From the NCBI GenBank assembly GCA_035540755.1, contig DATLGD010000155.1:1-10544 (forward strand): a stretch of 10,544 bases of DNA. The letters are read 5' to 3'. A program made the translations under genes and the position numbers. Positions within the stretch are counted from its first letter, which is position 1. Each line of letters begins with the position of its first letter. The stretch comes from DATLGD01 sp035540755. Its GTDB lineage: Bacteria; Actinomycetota; Actinomycetes; Mycobacteriales; SCTD01. This document shows positions 1 to 7,393 of this stretch, one piece after another. Below the pieces are notes generated by a model, which was not told where the DNA came from, searched no databases, and worked only from the letters and a program-made list of their open reading frames with translations.

Positions 1-213
1 CTTGCCGGGCGTGTCAGCGCCCTCGAGCGTGGTCAGGTCGATCATGCGGAGAGCCAGCTCGAGCGCGTAGGCCTTCGACGTCGTCTTGATCGAGCGGGTG
101 GCCAGCATCGCCGCGCGCCCCTCCGCGCCGACCTGGTCGACACCGGGCAGCCCGTGCAGGAACCGGCGCAGCGAGGCGTCGGAGGAGGCCACGTCGGCCG
201 ACAGGGTCGTCAC
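1..213 (-). CDS. deoC: Deoxyribose-phosphate aldolase, N-terminal part (runs off the left edge)
   Basis: DeoC is a cytoplasmic class I aldolase that cleaves 2-deoxyribose-5-phosphate to glyceraldehyde-3-phosphate and acetaldehyde, the last step of deoxynucleoside catabolism. Only the first 71 codons are present, read from a GTG at 213-211; the frame stays open to base 1. The segment RSIKTTSKAYALELALRMID (residues 40-59), followed by LTTLEGADTPGK, is a signature of actinobacterial-type DeoC, and this is the basis of the call. The Schiff-base lysine lies beyond the window. No in-frame start is visible just upstream and no strong Shine-Dalgarno precedes the GTG, so the exact start is somewhat uncertain. 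It follows the mutase gene by 40 nt in the same direction. That order fits a pathway in which PunA and the mutase supply its substrate. Confidence 0.88.
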   Translation of the reverse strand, partial: MTTLSADVASSDASLRRFLHGLPGVDQVGAEGRAAMLATRSIKTTSKAYALELALRMIDLTTLEGADTPGK

Positions 214-221
214 CGGCGCAA

Positions 222-253
222 CACTAGTGGCGCCGGGGTGCCGGGACCGGCGC
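222..253 (-). promoter_or_regulatory. Hairpin plus 8-bp palindrome in the gap between mutase and deoC
   Basis: The 40-nt gap between the mutase stop and the deoC start holds a perfect 7-bp inverted repeat, GCGCCGG (230-236) and CCGGCGC (247-253), with a 10-nt loop. It directly abuts the mutase stop codon. Next to it is the perfect palindrome CACTAGTG (222-229). There is no T-tract, so an intrinsic terminator is not strongly supported. A partial attenuator, an RNA-processing or stability element, or a small operator before deoC are all possible. The repeats are seen directly; the role is inferred. Confidence 0.4.
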
Positions 254-1807
254 TCAGCGCGGCAGGCCCAACCGCGCGTCGACGGCGTCGACGAGGCGGT
301 CCATCGCGCCGTCGGGCGGGTCGACGAGCTCGAGGTAGGCCTTGAGCTTGGGCTCGGTGCCGCTCGGCCGCACCACCACCCTCCCGGCCGTCCCGAGCCG
401 GTGCACCAGCACGTCGGGCGCGGGCTGCTCGATCGCGGTCACCGCGACGTCGCCGTAGGCAGAGGGAGGGTCGCGCAGCACGTCCTGGTGGGCTGCCGCG
501 ATGAGCGACAGGTCCTCGACCCGGTACGACAGCTGGCGGGTCTCGTGCCGGCCGTGCTCGCGCTCGAGGTCGGCGAGCCGGTCGAGCAGGGTGCGCCCGC
601 GGGCCTTCTCCTCGGCGGCGAGGTCGGCGACGAGCAGGGCGGCGCTGATGCCGTCCTTGTCGCGCACGACGCCTGGCGCCACCATCACGCCGAGCGCCTC
701 CTCGTAGGCGTAGACGAGGTCGTCCCCGGCCCGGGCCAGCCACTTGAAGCCGGTGAGCGTCTCGGTGAAGGTCACGTCGTACGCAGCGGCCAGGCGCGAC
801 AGCATCGACGAGCTCACGACCGTCGTGGCGAGCCGGCCCCGCCGGCCGTGCGCGAGCAGGTGGTCTGCGAGCAGCACCCCGACCTCGTCGCCGCGCAGGA
901 GCCGGCCGCCGACGGCGACCGCCACCCGGTCGGCATCGGGGTCGGAGGCGATGGCGACGTCGGCTCCGGTGCTCTCGGCCAGGGCCAGGAGCCGGTCCAT
1001 GGCGCCCGGCTCCTCGGGGTTTGGGAAGGAGACCGTCGGGAAGTCGGGGTCGGGCTCGGCCTGCTCGGCAACCACGGACGGCGCGGGGAAGCCGGCGCGG
1101 GCGAACGCGGCCAGCAGCACCTCGCCGCCGACGCCATGCATGGGCGTATAGGCCACGACGACGTCGCGGTGCCCGGTCAGCGGCAGGGCGGCCACCGCTG
1201 ACAGGTACTGCTCGACGACGTCCTCGCCGAGCTGCTCCCAGTCCTCCGAGAGCGGGAGGTCGCGCACCCGGTCGACGGCCGCCGAGGCCGCCTCGATCGA
1301 GGCGTCGACCGGCGGGACGACCTGCGCGCCGTCGGCCAGGTAGACCTTGTAGCCGTTGTCCTGCGGCGGGTTGTGGCTCGCAGTCACCATCACCCCGGCG
1401 TCGGCGCCGAGGGCCAGCACGGCGTGCGCGAGCACCGGCGTGGGGAGCACGCGCGGGAGCAGCAGCGCCCGAAGTCCGGCCCCGGCGAGCACCGCGCAGG
1501 TGTCGCGGGCGAAGTGCTCCGAGCCGTGCCGCGCGTCGCGTCCCACGACGACGGTGCGGCCAGGGCCGAGGTGCGCGGCCAGACCGGCCGCGGTCCGGCG
1601 GACGACGGCGCGGTTCATGCCGGTCGGGCCGGCCCGCACCGGGCCGCGCAGGCCGGCGGTGCCGAAGACGAGCCGGCCGTCGAAGCGGGTCCGCAGGGCG
1701 TCCTCGTCGCCGGCCGCGAGCAGCGCCTCGACCTCCGCGCGCGTCGCCGGGTCGGGGTCGTCCTCGACCCAGGCGATCGCCGCGGCGCGCAGATCCTGCG
1801 GCGTCAC
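254..1807 (-). CDS. Phosphosugar mutase (phosphopentomutase/phosphoglucomutase, PGM2-like alpha-D-phosphohexomutase family)
   Basis: This cytoplasmic mutase of 517 aa interconverts sugar 1- and 5/6-phosphates through a phosphoserine intermediate. All four family motifs are present: the phosphoserine loop TASHNPPQDNGYK (residues 142-154, Ser144 catalytic), the Mg2+ loop DPDADR (289-294), the sugar-specificity region YEEALG (368-373), and the phosphate-binding loop RPSGTEPK (480-487). Such proteins are often annotated phosphomannomutase, but the length and the EEALG-type loop resemble PGM2-like enzymes. The neighbours punA and deoC suggest that (deoxy)ribose-1-phosphate is a relevant substrate; that is inference from context. 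The start is the GTG at 1807-1805, which overlaps the punA TGA (GTGA, 4-nt overlap), so translational coupling is likely. The frame stays open further upstream into punA, but only this start gives a normal-length mutase. Confidence 0.93.
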   Translation of the reverse strand: MTPQDLRAAAIAWVEDDPDPATRAEVEALLAAGDEDALRTRFDGRLVFGTAGLRGPVRAGPTGMNRAVVRRTAAGLAAHLGPGRTVVVGRDARHGSEHFARDTCAVLAGAGLRALLLPRVLPTPVLAHAVLALGADAGVMVTASHNPPQDNGYKVYLADGAQVVPPVDASIEAASAAVDRVRDLPLSEDWEQLGEDVVEQYLSAVAALPLTGHRDVVVAYTPMHGVGGEVLLAAFARAGFPAPSVVAEQAEPDPDFPTVSFPNPEEPGAMDRLLALAESTGADVAIASDPDADRVAVAVGGRLLRGDEVGVLLADHLLAHGRRGRLATTVVSSSMLSRLAAAYDVTFTETLTGFKWLARAGDDLVYAYEEALGVMVAPGVVRDKDGISAALLVADLAAEEKARGRTLLDRLADLEREHGRHETRQLSYRVEDLSLIAAAHQDVLRDPPSAYGDVAVTAIEQPAPDVLVHRLGTAGRVVVRPSGTEPKLKAYLELVDPPDGAMDRLVDAVDARLGLPR

Positions 1808-2610
1808 AGCCGCCCGACCACCTCGGCCAGCACTCCCCCGACCCGCTCGGCCGACGCCGCTCCGGCGGCCAGCACCTCGTTGTGGTCGAGCGGCTCGCCG
1901 GTGATGCCGGCCGCGAGATTGGTGACCAGCGAGACGGCGAGCACGTCGAGCCCCTCCGCGCGGGCGGCGATCGCCTCCAGCGCCGTCGACATGCCGACCA
2001 GGTCGGCACCGAGCGTGCGCAGCATGCGGATCTCCGCCGGCGTCTCGTAGTGCGGGCCGGGCACCGCGGCGTACACGCCCTCCTCGAGCGAGGGGTCGAC
2101 CTCGCGCACCAGCGCCCGCAGGCGGGTGCTGTAGAGGTCGGTGAGGTCGACGAAGCGGGCGCCGGTCAGCGGCGAGCGCGCGGTGAGGTTGAGGTGGTCG
2201 GACATCACGACCGGCTGGCCGACGTGCATCCCGTCGCGCAGGCCACCGGCGGCGTTGGTGAGCACGACGGTGCGGCACCCGGCCGCGGCGGCGGTGCGGA
2301 CGCCGTGCACCACCGGGTCGGTGCCGCGGCCCTCGTACAGGTGCGTGCGGCCGAGGAGCACCAGCACCCGCCGCCCAGCGACGTCGAGGGAGCGGAAGCG
2401 GCCGGCGTGCCCGGCGACCGCCGGCGGCAGGAAGCCGGGCAGGTCCGCCACCGAGCCCTCGGTCGCGGCCTCGCCGAGGACGTCGGCGGCCGGCACCCAC
2501 CCCGAGCCCAGCACGACGGCGACGTCGTGCCGGTCGACGCCGGTCAGCTCGACCAGGCGGCGGGCGGCGGCGGCAGCGGTCTCGGCGGGATCGTGGATCG
2601 GTGCGGTCAC
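1804..2610 (-). CDS. punA: Purine nucleoside phosphorylase, trimeric PNP class
   Basis: PunA cleaves purine (deoxy)ribonucleosides with phosphate to give the free base and (deoxy)ribose-1-phosphate in the cytoplasm. The 268-aa product has the usual length for the trimeric PNP/MTAP family. Visible motifs: the phosphate-site GSGW (residues 35-38), GRTHLYEG (87-94), TNAAGGL (118-124), SDHLNLT (137-143), GPHYETPAEIRML (185-197) and GADLVGMSTALEAIAAR (201-217). Glu189 and Asn231 (in SLVTN) correspond to the purine-binding Glu/Asn pair of 6-oxopurine-specific PNPs, so inosine and guanosine are the likely substrates. I chose the GTG at 2610 because it gives a family-typical N-terminus and does not overlap the preceding gene. 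An ATG at 2658 is also in frame but would overlap that gene by 29 nt. The Shine-Dalgarno is weak. It lies 19 nt after the 494-aa membrane protein gene and overlaps the mutase gene by 4 nt. Confidence 0.94.
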   Translation of the reverse strand: MTAPIHDPAETAAAAARRLVELTGVDRHDVAVVLGSGWVPAADVLGEAATEGSVADLPGFLPPAVAGHAGRFRSLDVAGRRVLVLLGRTHLYEGRGTDPVVHGVRTAAAAGCRTVVLTNAAGGLRDGMHVGQPVVMSDHLNLTARSPLTGARFVDLTDLYSTRLRALVREVDPSLEEGVYAAVPGPHYETPAEIRMLRTLGADLVGMSTALEAIAARAEGLDVLAVSLVTNLAAGITGEPLDHNEVLAAGAASAERVGGVLAEVVGRL

Positions 2611-2629
2611 GGACGGCGACGCTACGGCC

Positions 2630-4114
2630 TCACACGTCCGGTGGTGGCGGCAGGACACGCGCGGCGACGGCCGCGTCGGCCTGCGCGACGGCCGACTCCC
2701 AGCCCGCGACGGCGGCTTCCCATCCCCCGGCCGCCTGGGCTGCCGCGGCGAGCGCTGACCAGGTCGCTGCGTCCGCGGCCGGGCAGTCCTGGCAGGCCGA
2801 CAGACGCAGCTCGTCGTGCGCGGCCGCCAGTGGCGCGGCCAGCGCCTCGACGACCCGGAGCAGCCCGGCGTGCGCGTCCTCGCTGCCTACCGGCACGACG
2901 GCACCGCGGATCTCCGCCGCGGCGAGGTCGGCCGAGGACTCCAGCCCCGCGAGCTCGCGGGCGGCGGCCGCCGCGTCAGGGGCTGCGGCCAGCAGAGCGG
3001 TGAGGTCCGCGCGCACCCGGGTGACCTCGGTGCCGGTGGCGGCGACGGCCTCGCGGGCACGTGCGAGCCCGTCCCGGTCGGCGGCCTGCTGCGCGACAGC
3101 GGCGTCGTGGACCGGCTGCCAGGCCGCGTGCGCCTCCTCGGCGCGGGCGACCACGCCGTCGACGGCGGTGAGCACCAGCGGTAGGCGGGCGCGCACCGAC
3201 CCTGCGACGAGGCCGTCGTCGGAGTCGGCCACGAAGCGCAGGTGCTCCGCGATCCGGGCCCTCACCCCCGGCCAGGCGCTCGTGTCGGCGGGCGTCAGCG
3301 GCTGCAGGTCCTGCACCGCCTGCAGCGCAGCGCCGAAGGCCGCGAGCACGGCGGCGTCGCCGGAGGGACCGAGGCCGTCCTCGGCCGCCTGCACGGCCGT
3401 CCGCTGCCCGACAGCGCGTTCGGCCGCTGCTCGCAGGTCGGCGGTGCGCGCCGCCGCGGCCAGGCCGTCGAGCAGCTCGCCGGCGCTGCGCTGGACGTCC
3501 TCGACGAGGACGCCGCCGGCCGTCGTGGACATCCGGCGGAGCGCCGCAGCGGTGTCGGGAAGCGCCCGGGCGGCGTCGCCGTCGTGGACCCGAAGGGCCG
3601 AGCGGGTGCGGGCCTCGGCGTCGACCGCGGCGGCGAGCGCCTCGGAGGTCCGGCCCCAGACGTCGAGCGGGCCGTCGGCCAGCCGCTCGAGCGGCGCGAG
3701 GGCCAGCACCACGTCGCGCTCGGCGGCCACCTGGGCGGCGACGGCGGCTCGCCGCTCCCCCGGCTCGTCGCGCAGCCGCGACAGGTCGCCCTCGAGCCGC
3801 TCGGCACTGCGGGGAGCCAGCGCCGCCGCGTTCGCGAGGGCCTGCGGGTCGCGGGCCGACGACACGACGTCGAGCACGTGCGCGTACGTGAGGGTGCTGG
3901 AGGCCAGGACGTCGCGCACGTCCTGCTCCCCGGCCCAGCGCACCCCCACCACTCCCGTGGCACCCAGCACGGCGACCACCAGCAGCAGCCGCAGCAGGCG
4001 CCCGCCCCAGCCGCGCGGCCCGGGCGGAGGCGGCGGCTCGTCGTCGGGAAGGAACGACAGGCCGCCGGGCAGGTCTCCCCCGCCGGGCAGGTCTTCGCGC
4101 TCGCGGACGTCCAC
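2630..4114 (-). CDS. Unrecognised single-pass membrane protein, alanine-rich, in a MoxR/VWA operon
   Basis: I do not recognise the family. From the chosen start the product is 494 aa. It has an acidic, Gly/Pro-rich N-terminus with DDEPPPPPGPRG at about residues 24-35, then one hydrophobic segment at about 40-58 (LLRLLLVVAVLGATGVVGV). A region of about 430 residues follows, very rich in Ala, Arg, Asp and Glu and predicted helical or coiled-coil-like. A CQDC pair sits at about 441-444, and the protein ends PPPPDV. The positive charges just before the hydrophobic segment suggest an N-in topology with the large domain outside the membrane. The GTG at 4114 is preferred because GGAGGG (4122-4127) lies 7 nt upstream; another GTG at 4186, three bases after the VWA stop, is possible (518 aa). 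A weak TACGCT -10-like hexamer (4137-4142) lies in the 75-nt gap. Position suggests a partner of the MoxR/DUF58/VWA proteins; function unknown. Confidence 0.82.
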   Translation of the reverse strand: MDVREREDLPGGGDLPGGLSFLPDDEPPPPPGPRGWGGRLLRLLLVVAVLGATGVVGVRWAGEQDVRDVLASSTLTYAHVLDVVSSARDPQALANAAALAPRSAERLEGDLSRLRDEPGERRAAVAAQVAAERDVVLALAPLERLADGPLDVWGRTSEALAAAVDAEARTRSALRVHDGDAARALPDTAAALRRMSTTAGGVLVEDVQRSAGELLDGLAAAARTADLRAAAERAVGQRTAVQAAEDGLGPSGDAAVLAAFGAALQAVQDLQPLTPADTSAWPGVRARIAEHLRFVADSDDGLVAGSVRARLPLVLTAVDGVVARAEEAHAAWQPVHDAAVAQQAADRDGLARAREAVAATGTEVTRVRADLTALLAAAPDAAAAARELAGLESSADLAAAEIRGAVVPVGSEDAHAGLLRVVEALAAPLAAAHDELRLSACQDCPAADAATWSALAAAAQAAGGWEAAVAGWESAVAQADAAVAARVLPPPPDV

Positions 4115-4127
4115 CTCCGCTCCCTCC
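4115..4127 (-). promoter_or_regulatory. Ribosome binding site that decides the start of the 494-aa protein
   Basis: On the minus strand GGAGGG (4122-4127) stands 7 nt before the GTG at 4114, with a second GGAG (4115-4118) directly next to the start. The competing GTG at 4186 has no comparable purine-rich site. This favours the shorter protein. Confidence 0.55.
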
Positions 4128-4189
4128 GTCGCCCGCAGCGTAGGTCGCAGAGGGGCTCCGGCACCGCAGGAACGCCCGGGTGTCACCCG

Positions 4190-5155
4190 TCAGGGCAGGC
4201 GCGACGTCCACGTCAGCGACGCCGCTCCGGCCGCCAGCGCGAGCAGCAGCCCGAGCCCGGTGAAGGAATCGGTGACCTCGCGCCGCTCGGTCGTGGTGCC
4301 CACCTGCTCGCCGATGTCGTCGTACACCGCCGACAGCTCGGCGCCGCTCTCGGCGACGAACGCGCTGCCGCCGGTGGCGTCGGCCAGCCGCTGCATGCTG
4401 TCGACGTCGACCGGCACGGGCACCAGCTGGCCCTGCACCTCGACGACGCCGTCGGCCGTGCCGAAGGAGATGGTCGAGATGGGCACGCCGGCCTCAGCGG
4501 CCGCCGCCCCGGCGGTCGGGACGTCCCGACCGACGGTGTTGGTGCCGTCGGTGAGCAGCACGATGCGCGCCGGCGGCGGCACCTGCCCGTCCACCGGCTG
4601 CACCAGCCGGATCGCCTCGAGGGAGGCGAACACCGCCTCACCGATGGCCGTGCTCGGGCCGAGGGTCAGCGCGTCGATGCCCCGGACCACCTGCTCGTGG
4701 TCCTGCGTCGGAGGCACCAGGATGGTGGCGCTGCCGGCGAAGCTGACGAGCCCGACCGCGAAGCTCTCCGGCAGGCCGGCGACGAACTCCGACGCCGCGG
4801 CCTGCGCGGCGGTCAGCCGGTCCGGCTCGACGTCGGTGGCCTCCATCGACAGCGAGACGTCGATGGTGACGACGATCGTGGCCGCCTCTGCGGGGATGCG
4901 GACGTCGGCCTCGGGCCGGGCGAAGGCGGTCGTGAGCGCGACCAGCGCCAGCAGCAGGACCGACGCCGGCACGTGCCGGCGCCAGCCGGGCCGGCGGGGC
5001 GCCACGCTCTCGAGCAGCGGCAGGGCGCTGAACCGCACCGCGTAGCTCGATCGCCGGCGCTGCAGGACGACGTAGGCGACGGCCAGCGCGACCACGGCCG
5101 CCAGCAGCCACAGCCGTCCGGGGGCGAGGAACGACGAGGGGAGCGAGACCGGCAC
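4190..5155 (-). CDS. BatA-like von Willebrand factor A domain membrane protein
   Basis: This 321-aa protein has BatA-type architecture: hydrophobic segments at about 15-31 and 63-79, a VWA domain at about 91-285, and a C-terminal hydrophobic segment at about 299-315. The metal-ion-dependent adhesion site is complete: DVSLS (Asp99, Ser101, Ser103), Thr169 in GPSTAIG, and Asp203 in LLTDGTN. The VWA domain would lie on the outer face of the membrane, between the second and third segments. In related operons such proteins work with a MoxR ATPase, possibly in assembly or metal-dependent remodelling of envelope proteins; that role is known only loosely for the family. The GTG start at 5155 directly abuts the TGA of the DUF58 gene (TGAGTG), so coupling is likely. 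Only one VWA gene is present; no BatB-like second copy follows. Confidence 0.93.
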   Translation of the reverse strand: MPVSLPSSFLAPGRLWLLAAVVALAVAYVVLQRRRSSYAVRFSALPLLESVAPRRPGWRRHVPASVLLLALVALTTAFARPEADVRIPAEAATIVVTIDVSLSMEATDVEPDRLTAAQAAASEFVAGLPESFAVGLVSFAGSATILVPPTQDHEQVVRGIDALTLGPSTAIGEAVFASLEAIRLVQPVDGQVPPPARIVLLTDGTNTVGRDVPTAGAAAAEAGVPISTISFGTADGVVEVQGQLVPVPVDVDSMQRLADATGGSAFVAESGAELSAVYDDIGEQVGTTTERREVTDSFTGLGLLLALAAGAASLTWTSRLP

Positions 5156-6147
5156 TCAGGTCCGCCCTCGTCCGGCGGCGGCAGGTCGGCCGGCCGCGCG
5201 GAGCCGCCGCCGGACGGCGAGGGCGCGGGCCAGGTCGGGCAGCCAGTCGCGGTCGGTGCGCACCACGACGTGCGTCGCCCCCGCCTTGCGCACCGCGGCG
5301 GCGTGCGCAGCGCGCTGCTCGGCCGCCGCCCTCGCGTACCGCTCGCGCAGCCTCCGGTCCCCGGTCTGCACCTCGAGCCGGCGGCCGGTCTCGGGGTCGG
5401 TGAGGTGCAGGACCCCGACCGAGGGCAGCTCGAGCTCGCGCGGGTCGATCACCTCGACCACGACGACGTCGTGGCGGGTGCCGAGCCGGCGCAGCGGCGT
5501 CACCCAGGCCGGCTCGGCACCGGGCGGGTCGCCGTCGAGCAGGTCCGAGACGACCGCGACCAGGCCGCGTCGACGCGACTGCGCGGCCACCGAGGCGAGG
5601 CCGTCGGCGAGCCGGACGGCGTCCGCGGCGTCGTCGGGGCGGGTGGTCTGGAGCACCTGCAGAAGCGCCAGGCCGGCGTCGCGCCCCTGGCGGGGCGGGA
5701 CGGCGCGGACGCGGTCTGACAGCACGACCGCGCCGACCCGGTCGCCCGGCCCGCGGACCAGGTGCGCGAGCGCGGCGGTGACCGCCACGGCGACGTCCCG
5801 CTTCTCGCACCGGGCGGTGCCGAAGGCCATCGACGGCGTGAGGTCGACGACGATCGTCGTCTCCAGCTCGCGCTCGGAGACCGGGGTGCGGACGTGGACG
5901 TCGCCGGCCCGCGCCGTGACCGACCAGTCGATGCGGCGCACGTCGTCGCCTGGGACGTACAGCCGCGCCTCGTCCGGCTCGGTGCCCGGGCCGGGCAGGT
6001 GGCCGAGGTGGTCGCCGTGCAGCACGCCGTCGAGCCGGCGCGCGACGTCCAGGTGGAGCCGCCGCACTGCCCCGGGCGGGACGACCGGCGGTGCCGGGCG
6101 GGCGGGCGGCTCCCGGCGCCGGAGGCGGGGCAGCGCGTCGGGCAGCC

Positions 6148-6151
<4 letters not shown>
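5156..6151 (-). CDS. DUF58 domain-containing protein
   Basis: The 331-aa product carries the DUF58 hallmark YVPGDDVRRIDWSVTAR (residues 65-81). A VWA-like fold follows, with DLTPSM (103-108) as a MIDAS-like first motif (Asp, Thr, Ser positions) and VVSDLLDG further on. No membrane segment is visible, so this is the short cytoplasmic class rather than the longer form with N-terminal helices. The N-terminus is Arg/Pro-rich and the C-terminus is basic (RRRLRAAGR). DUF58 proteins almost always accompany MoxR ATPases and VWA proteins; the biochemical role is not settled. The GTG start at 6151 overlaps the moxR TGA by 4 nt (GTGA), and the stop abuts the next start, so the three genes are probably co-translated. 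Confidence 0.94.
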
Positions 6152-7203
<1,052 letters not shown>

Positions 7204-7229
7204 GCTCGGTCTCCGTCCGTCGGCCCGTG

Positions 7230-7255
7230 TCGGGGCAGCTGCCAGCCTGCCCCGA
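7230..7255. repeat. Inverted repeat in the moxR leader
   Basis: A perfect 9-bp inverted repeat, TCGGGGCAG (7230-7238) and CTGCCCCGA (7247-7255), encloses an 8-nt loop. The left arm also takes part in the palindrome GGCAGCTGCC (7234-7243), so two alternative foldings exist. It lies 27-52 bases upstream of the moxR ATG, where an operator or a leader-RNA hairpin could act. Role inferred. Confidence 0.5.
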
Positions 7256-7299
7256 GAGCAGCCCGGTGTCGCGTCCGGGGCCAGCACAGCCTGCCCGAG

Positions 7300-7319
7300 G
7301 TGAAGCCGGCGTGAAGCCG
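7300..7319. promoter_or_regulatory. Tandem 9-bp direct repeat with 11-bp period (possible PhoP-like operator)
   Basis: GTGAAGCCG occurs at 7300-7308 and again at 7311-7319, exactly 11 bp apart. On the minus strand each unit reads CGGCTTCAC. Direct repeats with an 11-bp period and a TTCAC core resemble PHO boxes bound by actinobacterial PhoP-type response regulators (GTTCACC units in Streptomyces). The first base of the core differs from that consensus, so the regulator assignment is tentative. It lies 75 nt upstream of the acyl-CoA oxidase ATG and about 97 nt upstream of moxR. Confidence 0.35.
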
Positions 7320-7393
7320 AGCCGGCCTGACCGTGGGGTGGGCGACACGGACAGGCAGGTGTGGCGCGGCGGTGAGGTCGGTAGAGAGGTGCC

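Larger units (their letters stand above)
7204..7393. promoter_or_regulatory. Divergent intergenic region between moxR and the acyl-CoA oxidase gene
   Basis: These 190 bases separate two divergent genes and must hold the promoters for both. I see no confident -35/-10 pair on either strand. Visible elements are an inverted repeat at 7230-7255, a 10-bp palindrome GGCAGCTGCC at 7234-7243, a near-duplicated CAGCCTGCCCCGAG (7243-7256) and CAGCCTGCCCGAG (7287-7299, one base shorter), and a tandem GTGAAGCCG pair at 7300-7319. A moxR Shine-Dalgarno GGAG (7211-7214) and an AGAGG (7385-7389) before the plus-strand ATG complete the region. Confidence 0.6.

Noticed and set aside
1807..2500. Fusion of extra N-terminal sequence to the phosphosugar mutase (748-aa reading)
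   Set aside because: The extra part is out of frame with punA and has no motif; the GTG at 1807 gives a normal-length enzyme coupled to the punA stop.
2601..5045. Long plus-strand open frame of about 814 codons opposite the 494-aa and VWA genes
   Set aside because: It is a Ser/Ala/Thr/Arg-rich translation with no recognisable motif, lying antisense to a VWA gene with a complete metal site. Long antisense frames are normal in DNA this GC-rich.
3242..5719. Plus-strand open frame of about 825 codons rich in Gly/Arg/His/Gln
   Set aside because: Shadow of the VWA and DUF58 genes; composition is typical of a wrong-frame translation and there is no ribosome binding site or family motif.
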